Part shown: in pieces, positions 1 to 12,120 of the stretch | How the letters are laid out: each line of letters begins with the position of its first letter | Numbering within the stretch: position 1 is the first letter of the stretch | Assembly (NCBI RefSeq): GCF_000002425.4 | Contig: NC_037260.1 | Coordinates: 10,961,414-11,025,413 of the forward strand | DNA length: 64,000 nucleotides | Reading direction: 5' to 3' | Origin: Physcomitrium patens | Lineage: Eukaryota; Streptophyta; Bryopsida; Funariales; Funariaceae | Notes under the pieces: model-generated | The model's database searches: none | Told to the model about the DNA's origin: nothing | The model's input: only the letters and a program-made list of their open reading frames with translations | Translations under genes and position numbers: made by a program

Positions 1-1
1 A

Positions 2-2078
2 GGGTTAAGCAATGGAAAGAACACTTCCAGTAATGAAGTTGAATCTCCTTCACTAGCTTACGATAGTCTGAATGGAGAACCGAGTTCGCAATCCATGCGC
101 AGGATGCGTAGTCTTGCTGAATTTGCTGTAGAGGCTGATCTTCCCCTTTCAAAAAGGCTGACACCAGTGCCAAAGAAGAGAAAACCGGGACGACCAGCAC
201 GTGGAAACTCTTTCAGAAAGGGAAAGCGAAGTGCCAAACTTGGCGGAGATGAAGATTGGGCCGATGAGCCTGATGTGTGTGTTTTCTGTGATGATGGTGT
301 GGAAGGTAGTCAGCGACTTCTTTGGTACAGTATCTTTACCTTAATGAACAACTGATGTTCATGCAAATTGACCTAATCATTATACATAGTTTAAAGGAAA
401 CATTTTTATGTCACCACTATCTTCTGAATGTTGACTACATATTCGTAGTTGCTTCAAACTCTCGCTTTTTGTATGCTGATGAACGTGCTCTGCATGCACT
501 TGTACTCTGTGATCATGCAGCTGTGATGGTCCATGCATGAGGTCATTTCATCCTACTATAGACTCTGGTTTGCAGAACAAATGCAAAACTCTTCGCCTTA
601 CCAGAGCAGCCATTAGTGTAAGATAACTCACTTCCCAATATGCTTATAGATAGCTAGTGTTTTAGGCCTGATGCTCTTGGCAAGGGACATAGATCCAATT
701 AAACTCCTCCTGGATGGACGTTGCTATTTACTATGAGTACTCTCTACGTAAACATGTGTTGAGCTTACATGGTTTCTTACAGGTTGAGACTTGGATCTGC
801 CCAAACTGTGAAGTTGGGCAGCATCAATGTTTTGCGTGCGGAAAGCTTGGAAAATCCACAGAGTCAGCAGATGAGCAGGAGGTAATTTTAAATGATTGGG
901 TTGTTCGTGATGTATCGCATGGATCGGACCTTTTTTGCCTAGTTTTTATGGTCTCTTTAAATAATTCCTTGGATCCAAAGCTAACTCTGTACTTACAACC
1001 CCCTCCCGCATGCAGGTTTTTGTATGTGATCATAACCGATGTAGGAGATTCTACCATCCTGCTTGTGTGGCAAAACTCCTTGTTTCTGAAGCAGCACAGA
1101 ACAATTTGGCTTGTCGCATCCAATTGAAGTTAGAGACCTTTACTTGTCCCCTGCACAAGTGTGCAAATTGCAACTTGGATGAAAATAAAATAGACCCTAC
1201 TCTGCACCTCGTCAAGTGCAGGCGGTGTCCTGTAGCATGGCATGAGAAATGCTTGCCACAGTATGGATCTTTTAACCATCTAATATCAGTTCGTAGCATG
1301 TATTCTGGCAGTTGAAATGGAATCTCCATATGAGCAAATGCAAGTGAATGCAAAGATTGTCTTCGTACCTGCTTACAAGATTTATACTAACTTCGTGTAT
1401 GCATTAACATTGTTTTTCTGTTGATTGCAGAGTATGCCGGAGTCAAATTTGGCCACTTGCAGACGGCAAGTGTGTTATGTATTGTGGGTTGGTGTTCTGT
1501 AACTCTGATTTCAGCCTAAATTCATCTTTTATTATTTTCAATGCAGTTTCCTGTATTTCACACTGCTATGATAGTGCATGATTTAACGCAAACTAGTTTC
1601 AGTAGTTCGGATACTGCCCTGGTCGTTAAAACTCATTTGTGTCGAATATTTCTTTTTCCTTCTGTCTGTCATCAATCCGTGTTACTTCTGCCTTCACAAA
1701 TCTTTTCTTATTGAAAATATCAGTTTTTTCTCTTCGGCATATGAATGAGTAAGCTATCGGATCGTATTGTTTCTTCGTGAATGAGCAGAAAACATCGACT
1801 TGATCCAGAGTTGCTGACTCCAGAGCGTAACCACATCACGTTCCCAGCCGGCTCCAAATATTCAGAGTCTTTATTGTCATATGAAGTACCAGCTTCAGGT
1901 TAGCAACATATCATTGCTGGAGAATATGCACCAATCATATAATTTAGGTAATGATGTACACGGGCTGCTGATAATTTGGGATGGATGTTCTATGTGATCT
2001 GAGAATGAGGGCTAATTACTTTCACTTCTTGCAGATATCAACCCCGAAACTAAGCCTTTCGGAGCAAATCTAAAGTGA
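2..2078 (+). CDS. EDM2-like PHD/zinc-finger protein, 3' part (5' end outside window)
   Basis: EDM2 (ENHANCED DOWNY MILDEW 2) family proteins are nuclear chromatin readers that control H3K9me2, silencing and alternative polyadenylation at genes carrying intronic transposons. Exons read by eye: 2-324, 521-617, 783-881, 1016-1260, 1431-1487, 1789-1898 and 2035-2078, all joining in frame at GT-AG sites. The translation starts with a basic linker (KKRKPGRPARG), then an atypical PHD finger (DVCVFCDDG... then CCDGPCMRSFHPTIDSG), then WICPNCEVGQHQCFACGKLG, then a second Cys/His block (FYHPACVAKLL, FTCPLHKCANC, CRRCPVAWHEKCLP) and YCGKHRLDPELLTPERNHITFP. That order is the EDM2 signature. The reading is open to the left edge. 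It stops at TGA 2076-2078, far short of the long C-terminal half (methyltransferase-like and proline-rich) of full-length EDM2. A GTGAGA donor overlaps the stop at 2075, so a longer splice form is possible. Family call is strong; whether the gene is complete or truncated is open. Confidence 0.8.
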
Positions 2079-2261
2079 GAATTATAATTCTTCGAATTGG
2101 ATTTTAGATGCTACTGTCGATCATTATGTAAAGAACTCTGTCAACCACTAGTTTAGTTTTTGGTTGATTTTTGAATGCAGTTATACGTATCTAATTAGTC
2201 TTGCTCAAAATTTGAATTACTTGTTTAACAATTACTGTTTTAGTGTCATGTAGCGTGAGAG

Positions 2262-2626
2262 GGACAATTTCAAAATCTTGACTCATAAAACAATCGAGCA
2301 GAAAGTGAAACTTTCTCCGCTAAATTTGATGCTGGTGAGTGGCTCTGGCTCTGAGCTCTTGAATCTCGATTGTTGTGTTTTTTCCATATTGTTTGAGGAG
2401 AAACATCTGAACTAGTATGTGCCTCTTCTTTACTAAATTTGCACTGTATTCAACCTGCCTTTGCAGTGACTGGATTAAAACTGTCCAATAGGAACAATGT
2501 GAAAAGACCAAGACTATATGGGCTAGGGAAGCACGCAATGATGCTGACTTGTACGTAGTGTGTAAGGAACACTCCTCGGCATTTAACCAGATCCAGTATA
2601 AAGGAGAGAATTTTCCAATTGAGTAA
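2262..2626 (+). other. Possible additional 3' exons of the EDM2-like gene
   Basis: If the donor at 2075 is used, an AG ending at 2261 keeps the frame and opens 2262-2334 (DNFKILTHKTIEQKVKLSPL...), which ends at a strong GTGAGT donor in phase 0. An AG at 2490-2491 then opens 2492-2626, 44 codons (EQCEKTKTIWAREARNDAD...) ending at TAA. Composition and phase look like coding sequence, but the acceptor at 2261 has a poor polypyrimidine tract and I recognise no family. It may be an alternative tail or the remains of the lost part. Confidence 0.3.
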
Positions 2627-3216
2627 TGGTTTCAAGTTCAGTTTTGTTATTCCCAGTTAGAAAATGTAAAGAAAATGCTGTCTTCTATTAGTCAGCTGCA
2701 AACGTTTGCCCGGTGCGTTTGGGCAACTTTGGATGTTGGACGAAATTTCCAATGTACAAATAACCCTACAGAATGAAATTCTCCCTGAAGTGCTAGTTAA
2801 TCTGACTTGTTATTTATTTCGTGACTTGTCACGTCTTTCGTTAGTTATTTTGTCCTTTCGCAAATCTTAGAGATGCTGCATCGAAAGGAAGTAACTCGTT
2901 AGGGTTATTTTTTGTGATTCAGATATTAAATAGTTATTAAATAAGATCTGTATTTTTATTATCTTGGTAAGATAGAATTGTGAAGGAGAAGGGACACCTT
3001 TTGAAGATGATACCCCAACTCATGGATGGTGAAAATATTTGAAGTTTATGCCAATATCTTAAAAGCATAAAAAAAACCACGAATTGGTACAGCAAATAGT
3101 CAATGTGATGACTTTGAGAGGAATAATTGAAGACATATGAAAGGGAATATAGTTTTTGAAATATTACCAAATCAGTGAAAATGGAGAAGTATTATGGATG
3201 TGTGCATACAAGCATA

Positions 3217-3421
3217 AGGGAATGTTAAATAGACCCAAGTTTTTACTAAATTGACCCACCTATTTTAACCATCATGAAAAGCATAATGATTTTTGGATTC
3301 ATTTCTCCATCATTAAATCTGCAATCAATAAAAACCAACCACTTTCATCATGATTACCATATTTTTCATCCAAGATAAGTCTATTTAGTAAAAGCATGGG
3401 TCTATTTAACATTCCCTTAAA
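3217..3421. mobile_element. MITE, copy 1, about 205 bp with long terminal inverted repeats
   Basis: The left end runs TAAGGGAATGTTAAATAGAC and on through CAAGTTTTTACTAAATTGACCC. The right end is its near-perfect reverse complement (GGGTCTATTTAACATTCCCTTA), giving terminal inverted repeats of about 44 bp with a few mismatches. A flanking TA on each side fits a TA target duplication as in Tc1/mariner-type MITEs, although the TA could also belong to the repeat. There is no transposase inside. A related copy lies at 34887-35108. Confidence 0.75.
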
Positions 3422-5793
3422 TACATATATATATGTACTCTTATATAAAATTGAATAAATATCAATTAAAATGTTCTTTTTGTATATATTGGCAAGTTGT
3501 AAAATTTTAATCAATTTATTGTATCTTGATATGGTGAAAAGTTTTATAATATTGTTTTCTAATTGCTTGATGGATGTTAGCACAAATACAATGACTCTTT
3601 GATGATCCAAGAAAACAATCTATATTTTGTTTTGTTTTTTAATATTTGATAAGAGTATCAGATTAGAGAATAAAAATATAATATCAAATGTCTAATTACT
3701 CAAACAATAAAATATGTTATCAAATATAAAATATCAATTGAATATATTATTGAGTTGATAATTCTAGTGAATTGTAAGAAGTACATGGTCAATAACAATC
3801 ATATGTATTTGTAGAAAAGGAATTTGTCTATGCTACAAGTATATGTACAATTTTTTAAACTAAAATTATCATTAATATTATTACTTAAATAGTTGATTGT
3901 AGAAGTATTATTTTTTAATATTCAAATTTAGTATTCTAAATAGTAGTGCTTTAAATACTATATTATAGAAATATAATACACAAACAAGTCTTATTACTAA
4001 ATTTATAAATTAAAAGAGATATTTTTATTAAATATAGTAGAATCATTAATAATTTATTTGCTATATTAAAATAATAAAATAAAGAGCTTAGTTATATAAT
4101 CTTGCAATATTCTTATGCAAATTTAAGTAGTTTGTAGAAAATACAACAAGTTTAAAAATAAAATATCTATAATTAGTATACTTAGATTTTAAAAATATAA
4201 AAATAACTATATATTTTAATCATCTATATATATATATATATAACATCATACCTTGTGTAATTTATAATCTTGGTAGATGGAAATTTTATAAATTATGCAC
4301 AATTTCACAATTTCTACAAGATCATGAAATTTTACAATTCCAAAGTTTTAGTTTTCATATTGTTATTATGTTGCATTTGTTGTCAAGTCATGTGAAGTGA
4401 CCTCCATTTTTTAAATATTTTTGCACTTTGCAAACTCCTCTAAGAGTTCTAATTTGTGGTACTTATTCTTATCTTTAAACAATTAGTAGCTTATAACAAC
4501 TTCAAGTTTAGAATTGCCACATTTTACAAATTGTTGTCCTTGTCCTTGGAAGAGTCAGTTGGTGCCACAAAATATGTTGAACTTTAGTAAAACTGTGTTG
4601 TAAGTGTACAATTCCAAATTTAAAGAGTCTAACTTATTTTATGTCTTTATATATTGTTCATGGTGAGAGTGAGTGATTTGAGTTTTTTTTGTTATTAACT
4701 ATACTTTCTATGGCACCACAATATATAGAGCGTAATTATTCTTTGCAAAATCTGGTTTGTTTAACTTTAATCTTTTATAAATGTACTTCACCTTTTTGTT
4801 GGATGCATAGAACTTGGTATTAACTTGTAATAAATAGAATTGCTAAAGAGAGGAACAAAAACAACAAAAAAGCATGTTAAAAATTCATATGGTGGCCAAA
4901 TTATTTTGTAACTTCATACACCTTTGAGCACCGCAAACTGTATAAACTTGATTATAGCTAATACTTCATATGATTTATTCCATGAATTAAATAAAAATCT
5001 TCTTTATTAAAGAAAAAAATGTTCTAAGTCAAAAGGAAGTGCTTTCTTCACAATGCCAAAAAAATGGTGTTGATAAAGCTTTACATTCAATAGTAATCAA
5101 TTAAGCTTCCAAATCTAATACATGACAAAATGGCTTGTTAAGCCAATCATAGATTTTTTGCAAAAAGACAAAGAGGACATTATATCAAGATCACAAGCAA
5201 TTAAATTTCTATGGCCTTTTAAGTTATAAAATTTTATTTTTGTCATCTACACATGTGTTTTTTAGTAGGTTTCAAATATTTCACTTAAATTTGAAATGCA
5301 AAGGAACACATATTATGCTCCATAAAAAGCTCTAGAGTACTCAAACTCCTACCTAAAGGGTTATCAAAACCTCATCTACAATAATTATCAAACCCAATCA
5401 ACACCATAATTGTCATTTGGCATGTAGATTTAATTCAAAAATTTACAAAGGTTGCAAATTTTTGGTACAACAAACAAAAAAGAAAATGTATGTAAAATAC
5501 ATTTATGTAAAGAATAATTTAGTAATTTGGTCAGTAAGATGAGTCTATAATGTTACTAACAATGGTAGAATAGAAAGCCCTTCAACAGATTGATGCAATC
5601 TTACAAATCTTAGATTGCAAAATTAGGATTTTATTTCTCACTTATAAAATTCACATTTATATTGTATTAATTATACAAAAAGCTAGATTATAAACTTACA
5701 ACCAAAGGAGAATATTTGTTTCAATAAATATTTTTACACTAGGCAAGAAATATTAATTAAGTGGTATAAATTTTAAGAAGTGCCATTAATCAA

Positions 5794-5797
<4 letters not shown>

Positions 5798-5835
<38 letters not shown>
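5798..5835. repeat. (AT)n microsatellite
   Basis: Uninterrupted alternating TA run of about 38 bp. Confidence 0.95.
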
Positions 5836-5841
<6 letters not shown>

Positions 5842-7599
5842 ATAAAAATAAATAGTACAAATATTTTGTATATGTCTTAATTTGGTACTTTTTAGATATA
5901 TTAAATAAAGTAATTATTATCTACATATAAAAATAATAATTATTTATTGATTAATATTAATTTATTAATTTATTAATATTTATATTATTTAATTATATAT
6001 ACATTTTTTATTCTTAAATATAATATAAATTATAAAAATATTAATTTTTTGAACATTTGATTCAATTATTAAATTGATAATGGTTGTAAATTTTTATAAT
6101 TTCTCAATTACTTTTATTCCTTTACAACGTCAAAATATTCCTTTAAAATCCCACTTCTAACCAAAAACATTTAACAAGGCAGCTCTTAATCTAATTTTTC
6201 AAGTAATTACATTTTTTTTCACTAATATGGCTATAAAGCTTCTATATGCACACTAAAATTCAGCACAATACAACTTAAAATTTTTGTAAAAAAACTAAAA
6301 TACCACATTGATATTCCTTGGCTATCAACTTGATAATTAATGAAGAAATTTTAGTAATAATTTTTTTTTGGTTCTTAATCTTGATTGAATTTTGTTTTGT
6401 AGTTTAGTCATTATGAATTCTACTTAGATGCTAACATTAATTTTATTTGAATGAGAAAATCTTCAATTATCATAAAAATTCTAATTAATTCAAAAGTAAC
6501 TTAAACTGAGTATTTTCTTGCACTTTTAATTAAATATCTCATATTTACATTGTCATAGTGGTATAAATTTCTACACAAGTAGATTGCATACAATGGATTA
6601 TATATTTAAGAGATTTTTATTATAAATATTGCTTGAAATGCATAAAGCAACGAAGAATGCAAGTCATAAGTTTTATTGTACAAATCTTATTTGCCAATAC
6701 AAATTCTTACTCTAAACAGTTCTTTTAAAGTCATTTTAAAAGCAAATAGAATAACTTTTTTTGTTTCTAATAAATGCTCAAAGTTATCTTATCAATTTTA
6801 CATACCAATCTCCAAATGTCCTTGTCTATTATCTTAAGCAACCATTTTAGTGGCTAGGATATGATTTTAATCATGATTTATAAATGACTATCTTTTAAAT
6901 CTATCAAAAGGTAAATTTAAAATGATCCTACACTTAACTTTATTTGAATGTCAATTATATCAATTATTTATTGAATCCACTTTATTTTAATATTTTATTA
7001 TTTTTTAAAGTTTATTACTATATATGGTCAAAATTAATATTTAGAAAGTTTTTTTAAAGTATTTTTATTTAAGTTTACGAAAGTTATTGAATTCTATTAG
7101 GTAAAAGTTCTTTTCTTGTGAATACATCATTTCATGTTCATATTGTCGAAGTTGATATTTTTTCTTTAATTTGCATAGTAAATTATTGACTTATCATAAA
7201 TTCAATACACATATATTTAAGCATTGAACTATGAGTTGTTCAATCAATCCACAATACAAATAGAAAAAATTAAAAATTAATTATATGATTATAAAATAAA
7301 TAATTTGATAATATATTAATATTTTTTAAAAAATTAAAAATTAAAAAATCGATATATTACTCCTAATTTTGACTAAAATATTTACTTCAATGAAGACTTG
7401 TGTTAGTCCCATTAATGGATCTTAATTAGAAAATTGATTAAAAACATAGTTTTAAGTCATTCTATTATAAAAAAAATAAAGTTAGAGAGTCTTTTTGACT
7501 ATTTAGGTATTCATTAGAATTTAGAAGTATTTATGAGATACAAAAGTCTTATTAGAAGATAAGTTACAAAAATGAACCTAACTTGGTGCAACCTTATAA

Positions 7600-8060
7600 C
7601 TTATTGTAAGATCTTTGTAGAGCTAGAGCCAACATTTCTTTTAGTCAATTAGTTGAAGTAGTACCAACTATCAAAAAAGATCTCAAAAAAGAAATAATAT
7701 TACAAAGAAAAATCAAGAATGTAAAAATATAGCTAGAATTAAAGTTGATGATTTAAAAAGAAGTATCATCTTAAAATAATAATAATAATAATAAATATGA
7801 ATTTCTTGAAATAGATGTAAAAATAGTGGATAAAATCATTTTTATACTTTTAATAGATAATGGAAGTAGCATCTATATTATGCTTGAATCCACCATAAAT
7901 AAATTGAGATTAAAAAAAAATTATAAGATAATTATGAAGGTTAGGTTAGCTAATCAAAGACCTTCTTAATTTTTAGGTCAAATTTGTGACTTTTGTATGC
8001 AAGTAGGAAATATAAATTATGTAGTATCTTTTTATGTGATATATTTATATGAAGAAGCAA
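7600..8060 (+). mobile_element. Degraded Ty3/gypsy gag-protease remnant
   Basis: Frame fragments include a gag-end-like stretch with VPTIKKDLKK near 7650-7690 and an aspartic-protease core LLIDNGSSIYIM around 7847-7882, followed by KVRLANQRPS and a stop. Spacing and wording match retropepsin-like domains of plant gypsy polyproteins, where the active site is D-[ST]-G. Several in-frame stops show it is dead. It lies upstream of the RNase H and integrase remnants in the same orientation, so it probably belongs to the same element. Confidence 0.6.
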
Positions 8061-8072
8061 ATGATTATTTTA

Positions 8073-8160
8073 TCACATGATATAGCATCAGGTATCAAAT
8101 CCTGTCAAATATATATAATTTATGTTAGTTGGTAGTTTTCTATCTATGGATAGTTTTATT
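8073..8160 (+). repeat. Partial LTR-like copy, forward
   Basis: Resembles 11650-11740 in the same orientation. Both share a CATGTGATAT-like start, then CAAATNCNNTCAAATATAT and CTATGGATAGTTTT-like stretches. It is a short piece directly before the inverted copy at 8235-8605. Confidence 0.55.
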
Positions 8161-8234
8161 TATTTATTTATTTATTTTGATCTACTCCATTCTAATTTGC
8201 TGGACCACAAATTGAAGAGAAGGAGACATACTTG

Positions 8235-8605
8235 TTAAGTAAAGTATTAAAAATCTGCACCAAACTAAATCAAGCTATCTTTGATACTACAAAAGAGGAA
8301 TATAAGAGTCCAAATATGAAAATATGAAAAATTCTAAAGCTTTACTAAAATAGCTAATACACCTTAGCTAAACAAAGTCTTATAATAAGTTTTTTCACTC
8401 TCAAAATTACTTATAAGACTTAACTTGACAAGAACATTAAGTCAAGTGTTTTTTTCTACTTAAGTATTCAAACCTTAGTTGATATAGATAAAATTAAATA
8501 ATGAAAAAACTATCAATGGATGAAAAACCACTAATCAAACTAGATTACATACATTTGACAAGGTTTGGCATCCAATGCCATATTACATGACATATCTTAC
8601 ATTCC
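8235..8605 (-). repeat. LTR-like copy in inverted orientation
   Basis: The reverse complement of this stretch follows 11650-12010 almost line by line: ATTAGTGGTTTT, GATAGTTTTTT, TTTGAATACTTAA, TTGACTT, CAAGTCTTAT-AGTAATTTTGAGA, TTAGCNATTTTA and TTCATA-TTGGACTCTT, in the same order. Identity is perhaps 70-80% by eye. The two copies are therefore an inverted pair bracketing the RNase H/integrase remnant. Confidence 0.7.
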
Positions 8606-8797
8606 TTATAATGACCTCCATTAGTTTGTGTAGGAAAGTTTTTTCCATCTAATATTTTGAGTTGGGCTAAATTATTATCAAAGATTTCTATGATAATATA
8701 TAGTCATTCTAAAATTCATCAAACTTGGCTATAAATTTTAGCTTTTTAGCATCTTGAAGCATAACCAATGTTGTAAATACACATAATTTCTTTTAAG

Positions 8798-8905
8798 TAA
8801 GGTGTGCATTTGTATTTGGTTTGAATTACATATTTTGTGATCGATTTGTAGTACCTAATGTTTTGTGTGTAAAAATCTTTGTTTACACAACAAATATAAA
8901 TATTA
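8798..8905 (+). repeat. Dispersed direct repeat 'a', copy 1 of 3
   Basis: Begins GGTGTGCATTTGTATTTGGT and runs through AATTACATATTTTGTGAT to TTTGTTTACACAACAA. Copies 2 and 3 lie at 11555-11655 and 12016-12120. Probably the outer part of the gypsy LTR. Confidence 0.7.
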
Positions 8906-9539
8906 CTTCCAACATCAATGTAACTTATTATCTTTATAGTGGTTTTAAGTCAAATCTATAGATTACTTATATCTTTAGTATATTGTGATGCTAGATCCAA
9001 AGCAAAGATAGCAAATATTCTTAAGTATTTTTTTTTAACTCTTGATTGTCTTTTGTATGGTCTATAGAATTAGATTTTGTTGTTATGGATTTATAATCAT
9101 ATAATTTCTAATTTTAATCTCAATAGAAATATAAATGCTATCCAATATTTAGCTAATGATTAAAAAAGAAGTTGTTGCATATAGAGACATGTTGAGTCTA
9201 ATACTTATATTTTTTCTTATTTTTTATTTCCATGTCAAAGTCTTAATATGTTTCTTCAAACAAAATATTAGAAAAAAATCTTAATTTTTATTTAAATCAT
9301 TATTAAGATTGAAAAATTACTACTAAATATTTGTTAAAAACTTTAGCATCATTACTAAGCTTTTAATTATTTTTATAGATAAAAATAAACCATAGATTTG
9401 GAGTTGTAAGTAACAACATATATTTGACATATTTGAAGCAAAAGTTGGATTCAGCTCTAGTATTTTGATGTTCAAATGCCAATAGACCTTTCTAATTATA
9501 CACAAATTAAAATTCAATAGGATTGAAAAAAATCTTAAT

Positions 9540-9890
9540 ACAAAAAGATGATATAAGATAGAAATATGTTATTGCATTTACTTCTAGAAGTAATAAAAAC
9601 ATAAAGTCAAATTATTTATCTTATGAAGGATAAGCTTTGGCAATAGTTTTGGCCATTGCACACTTTTGATCTTATTTATATAGCCAATGCTTTATATTGG
9701 TACTAACAATCAATCTTTGAAGTGGCTTATGAAGTCAAACAAGTTTATTAGCAAGCTTATAAGATGGACTTTGTTGCTTCAAGAATATGACTTTAAGGTT
9801 TTGCATCAGGCTAGCATTACCAATTTGGATGCCAATGGATTTTCTTGTAATCCATGTCCTTCAAAAAAAGATTTAATCAGAGCTTAATAA
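9540..9890 (+). mobile_element. Degraded Ty3/gypsy RNase H domain
   Basis: Reading 9553 onward gives YVIAFTSRSNKN, NYLSYEG, then a stop and ALAIVLAIAHF. A 66-codon open piece at 9687-9887 then carries NNQSLKWLMKSNKFISKLIR, WTLLLQEYDFKVLHQ and NLDANGFSCNPCPS. This is the hallmark 3' end of the gypsy RT-RNase H. Several substitutions are of the kind left by cytosine deamination (Arg to Cys or stop). No reverse transcriptase palm motif was found upstream, so this part appears deleted or replaced. Confidence 0.85.
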
Positions 9891-10079
9891 TATACAAATT
9901 GTAATTCAGAGACACTCCTTAGATAGCATACAGTTACATACTTGACTTTAATGTCAAGTTCTACAACCGTGGTTCTTGACCAAAATTCAAATAAAAAGTT
10001 GAACAAGAATCTTGTAATTAGTAATGTCTAAAAAGATCTTAGAAGCTTGCATAAGTTTCAATAAGAAATATTTCCTTTA

Positions 10080-10900
10080 GCTACATCTAATAAGGATAGA
10101 AATAGAATTAATCACCAAATAACAAGATTTTGTTGGAAGAACAATTTATTATGTCGTGTATGGCTTGATAGAACTAAGGACATAGTTTTAAGGTTAGATC
10201 AAAGAACCTCTTTAATACAACAAGTACATAAAGAATTGGGACATTTTGGAGTGTGTAAGATATATTTTATATTGTATAATTAATATGGATAGAATAATAT
10301 ATATCAATAAGTGATTATATATGTTTCTTGATATGAAGTGTGTGATTGAGTTAGATTAAGATTAAACACCTTATTATCTCAATTGAATCTGTTATCTATC
10401 ATGGAGTTTTATTATCATGGATCTTTGGACTTTGTTGGACCACTTATTGTTACCTCATATAGAGCTAAATATGTATTCGTGATAGTAGAACATTTTGGAA
10501 AGTAGATTGAACTTATGGCTTTATTATAAAATTCTTCAAAATTAATAACCATGGCTTCTCTTGATCAAGTGCTGGCATATTTTGGAGCACTTGATGAAGT
10601 CCTAATAGATCAAAGAAGAGGGTTTTTTTAGAAGTTTTAAAGTTTTATGTACTAGACCTTTGATAGATTTTTATACCATGTCTAGAAATCATCTAAAGAC
10701 AGATGGCCTACTTGAGCAGAGTATTGAGACTATCAAAGATGGTTTACGGAAGTATAAATTATTTCATGGCAAGAGTTGTCATTGAAACTTGATGTTGCTA
10801 TGGATTGCAATAGATTATCTTTTTAGTAAATAAGAATTTTTGGCATTTTATAGTCCTTACTAGTTGTAGTATAGAGGAGAGCCAATTCTACCCTACTCAA
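10080..10900 (+). mobile_element. Degraded Ty3/gypsy integrase
   Basis: Broken frames contain, in order, a zinc-binding HKELGHFG near 10227-10250, LDFVGPL at 10425-10445, a VIVEHFGK-like piece near 10481, LDQVLAYFGALDEVLIDQ near 10560-10610, and SRNHLKTDGLLEQSIETIKD around 10682-10740. This order is the integrase zinc-finger plus DDE core of plant gypsy elements. Multiple stops and frameshifts make it non-functional. Confidence 0.8.
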
Positions 10901-11554
10901 TATGTAAGAAGCTAGCTCCAATTGTAGATTCAAATAATCCTAATGTATGGATTCAATGTCTACATGATTGAGTAGACTTCTTTAAACAAGTCATATTTAT
11001 GGCTATAGAGAACTTATCTACAACACTTGATGTTAAAATAAGGTGCATAATTCTATATATAAAGGATGCATTGTTTAGTAGTATTTCATTGTTGGAAGGC
11101 AAAGATGGACAAGAGTGTTGGAATCATTGAAAGAATTGTGCTACTTATCATCTTTCTATTGATGATTCTATACATCCTGAATTGATAGTTAAGCCAATTA
11201 TTTTATATGTGGTAAAAAGAAAGAATTGCTATCATACTTTTGTATGATCAATGCCAACATGGATGATATATGGCATGTTTGATACCACCTCTTTTGACTC
11301 TTCATTCAAAAAAGTGGATTTGTCTTCATTGTAGGAAGTCTTTTAACTATGCTTTATTTCTTAATAATAATTGAAGATTTCTTCTATGGTATTTGTTACA
11401 TATTTTGGTGGTTTAGTTGCTACAATATTAGTTTAGAGAAGTAAAATTTGACAATAATATCATTGTAGCATTCATTTTCAAGAAGAGGTGTTTTTTAGTC
11501 CTAATTGACTAGATGGGCTTTTAGTCAAGTAGGAGGAGGGCACTTGAGAGTATA

Positions 11555-12015
11555 TAAGATGTGCAGTTGTATTTGGTTTAAATTACATACTTTGTGATTA
11601 GTTTGAGGTACTTGATGTGTTGTATATAATGATCTTTGTTTACATAATAATTATCATGTGATATGACATTAGGTGCCAAATTCCATCAAATATATGTAGT
11701 TTAATTTAATTAGTGGTTTTTTCTTATCTACTGATAGTTTTTTTGTTAATTGACTTTGTTCATATCAATTAGGTTTTGAATACTTAAATAAGAAAAAATC
11801 CTCGACTTGACATGCTTGTCAAATCAAGTCTTATGAGTAATTTTGAGAATGAAAGAACTTATTGTAAAGATTTTCTTGACCATAGTATTTTAGCCATTTT
11901 ATTAAACCTTAGGATTTTTCTTATTTTCATACTTGTACTCTTGGATTCTTCCTTTGTGAAGTGAAAGATAGTTTGACTTTGTTTTGTATAGATTTCTAAT
12001 CTTTCCTTGAAAGTA
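11555..12015 (+). repeat. LTR-like unit of the gypsy relic (parts a and b)
   Basis: 11555-11655 is direct repeat 'a' copy 2 (GATGTGCAGTTGTATTTGGT...). It continues into part 'b' (11650-12015), whose relatives are 8073-8160 (forward) and 8235-8605 (inverted). It lies 3' of the integrase remnant in the right place for a 3' LTR. Exact ends are not clear. Confidence 0.6.
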
Positions 12016-12120
12016 TGTTGGATGTGCATTTATATTTGATTTAAATTACATACTTTATAATTGATTTGTTGCCCTTGATATATTGAATATAACAATATTT
12101 GTATATACAACATAGAGATT
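12016..12120 (+). repeat. Dispersed direct repeat 'a', copy 3 of 3
   Basis: Begins GGATGTGCATTTATATTTGA directly after the LTR-like unit, so the 3' side reads a-b-a. This could be a second LTR start, as after unequal exchange or nested insertion. Confidence 0.6.

Larger units (their letters stand above)
2640..7550. other. AT-rich intergenic repeat field
   Basis: About 5 kb at very low GC with no open reading frame of interest. It contains the MITE at 3217-3421 and (AT)n arrays near 4220-4241 and 5798-5835. The rest reads as decayed repeat sequence without recognisable protein motifs. Confidence 0.6.
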
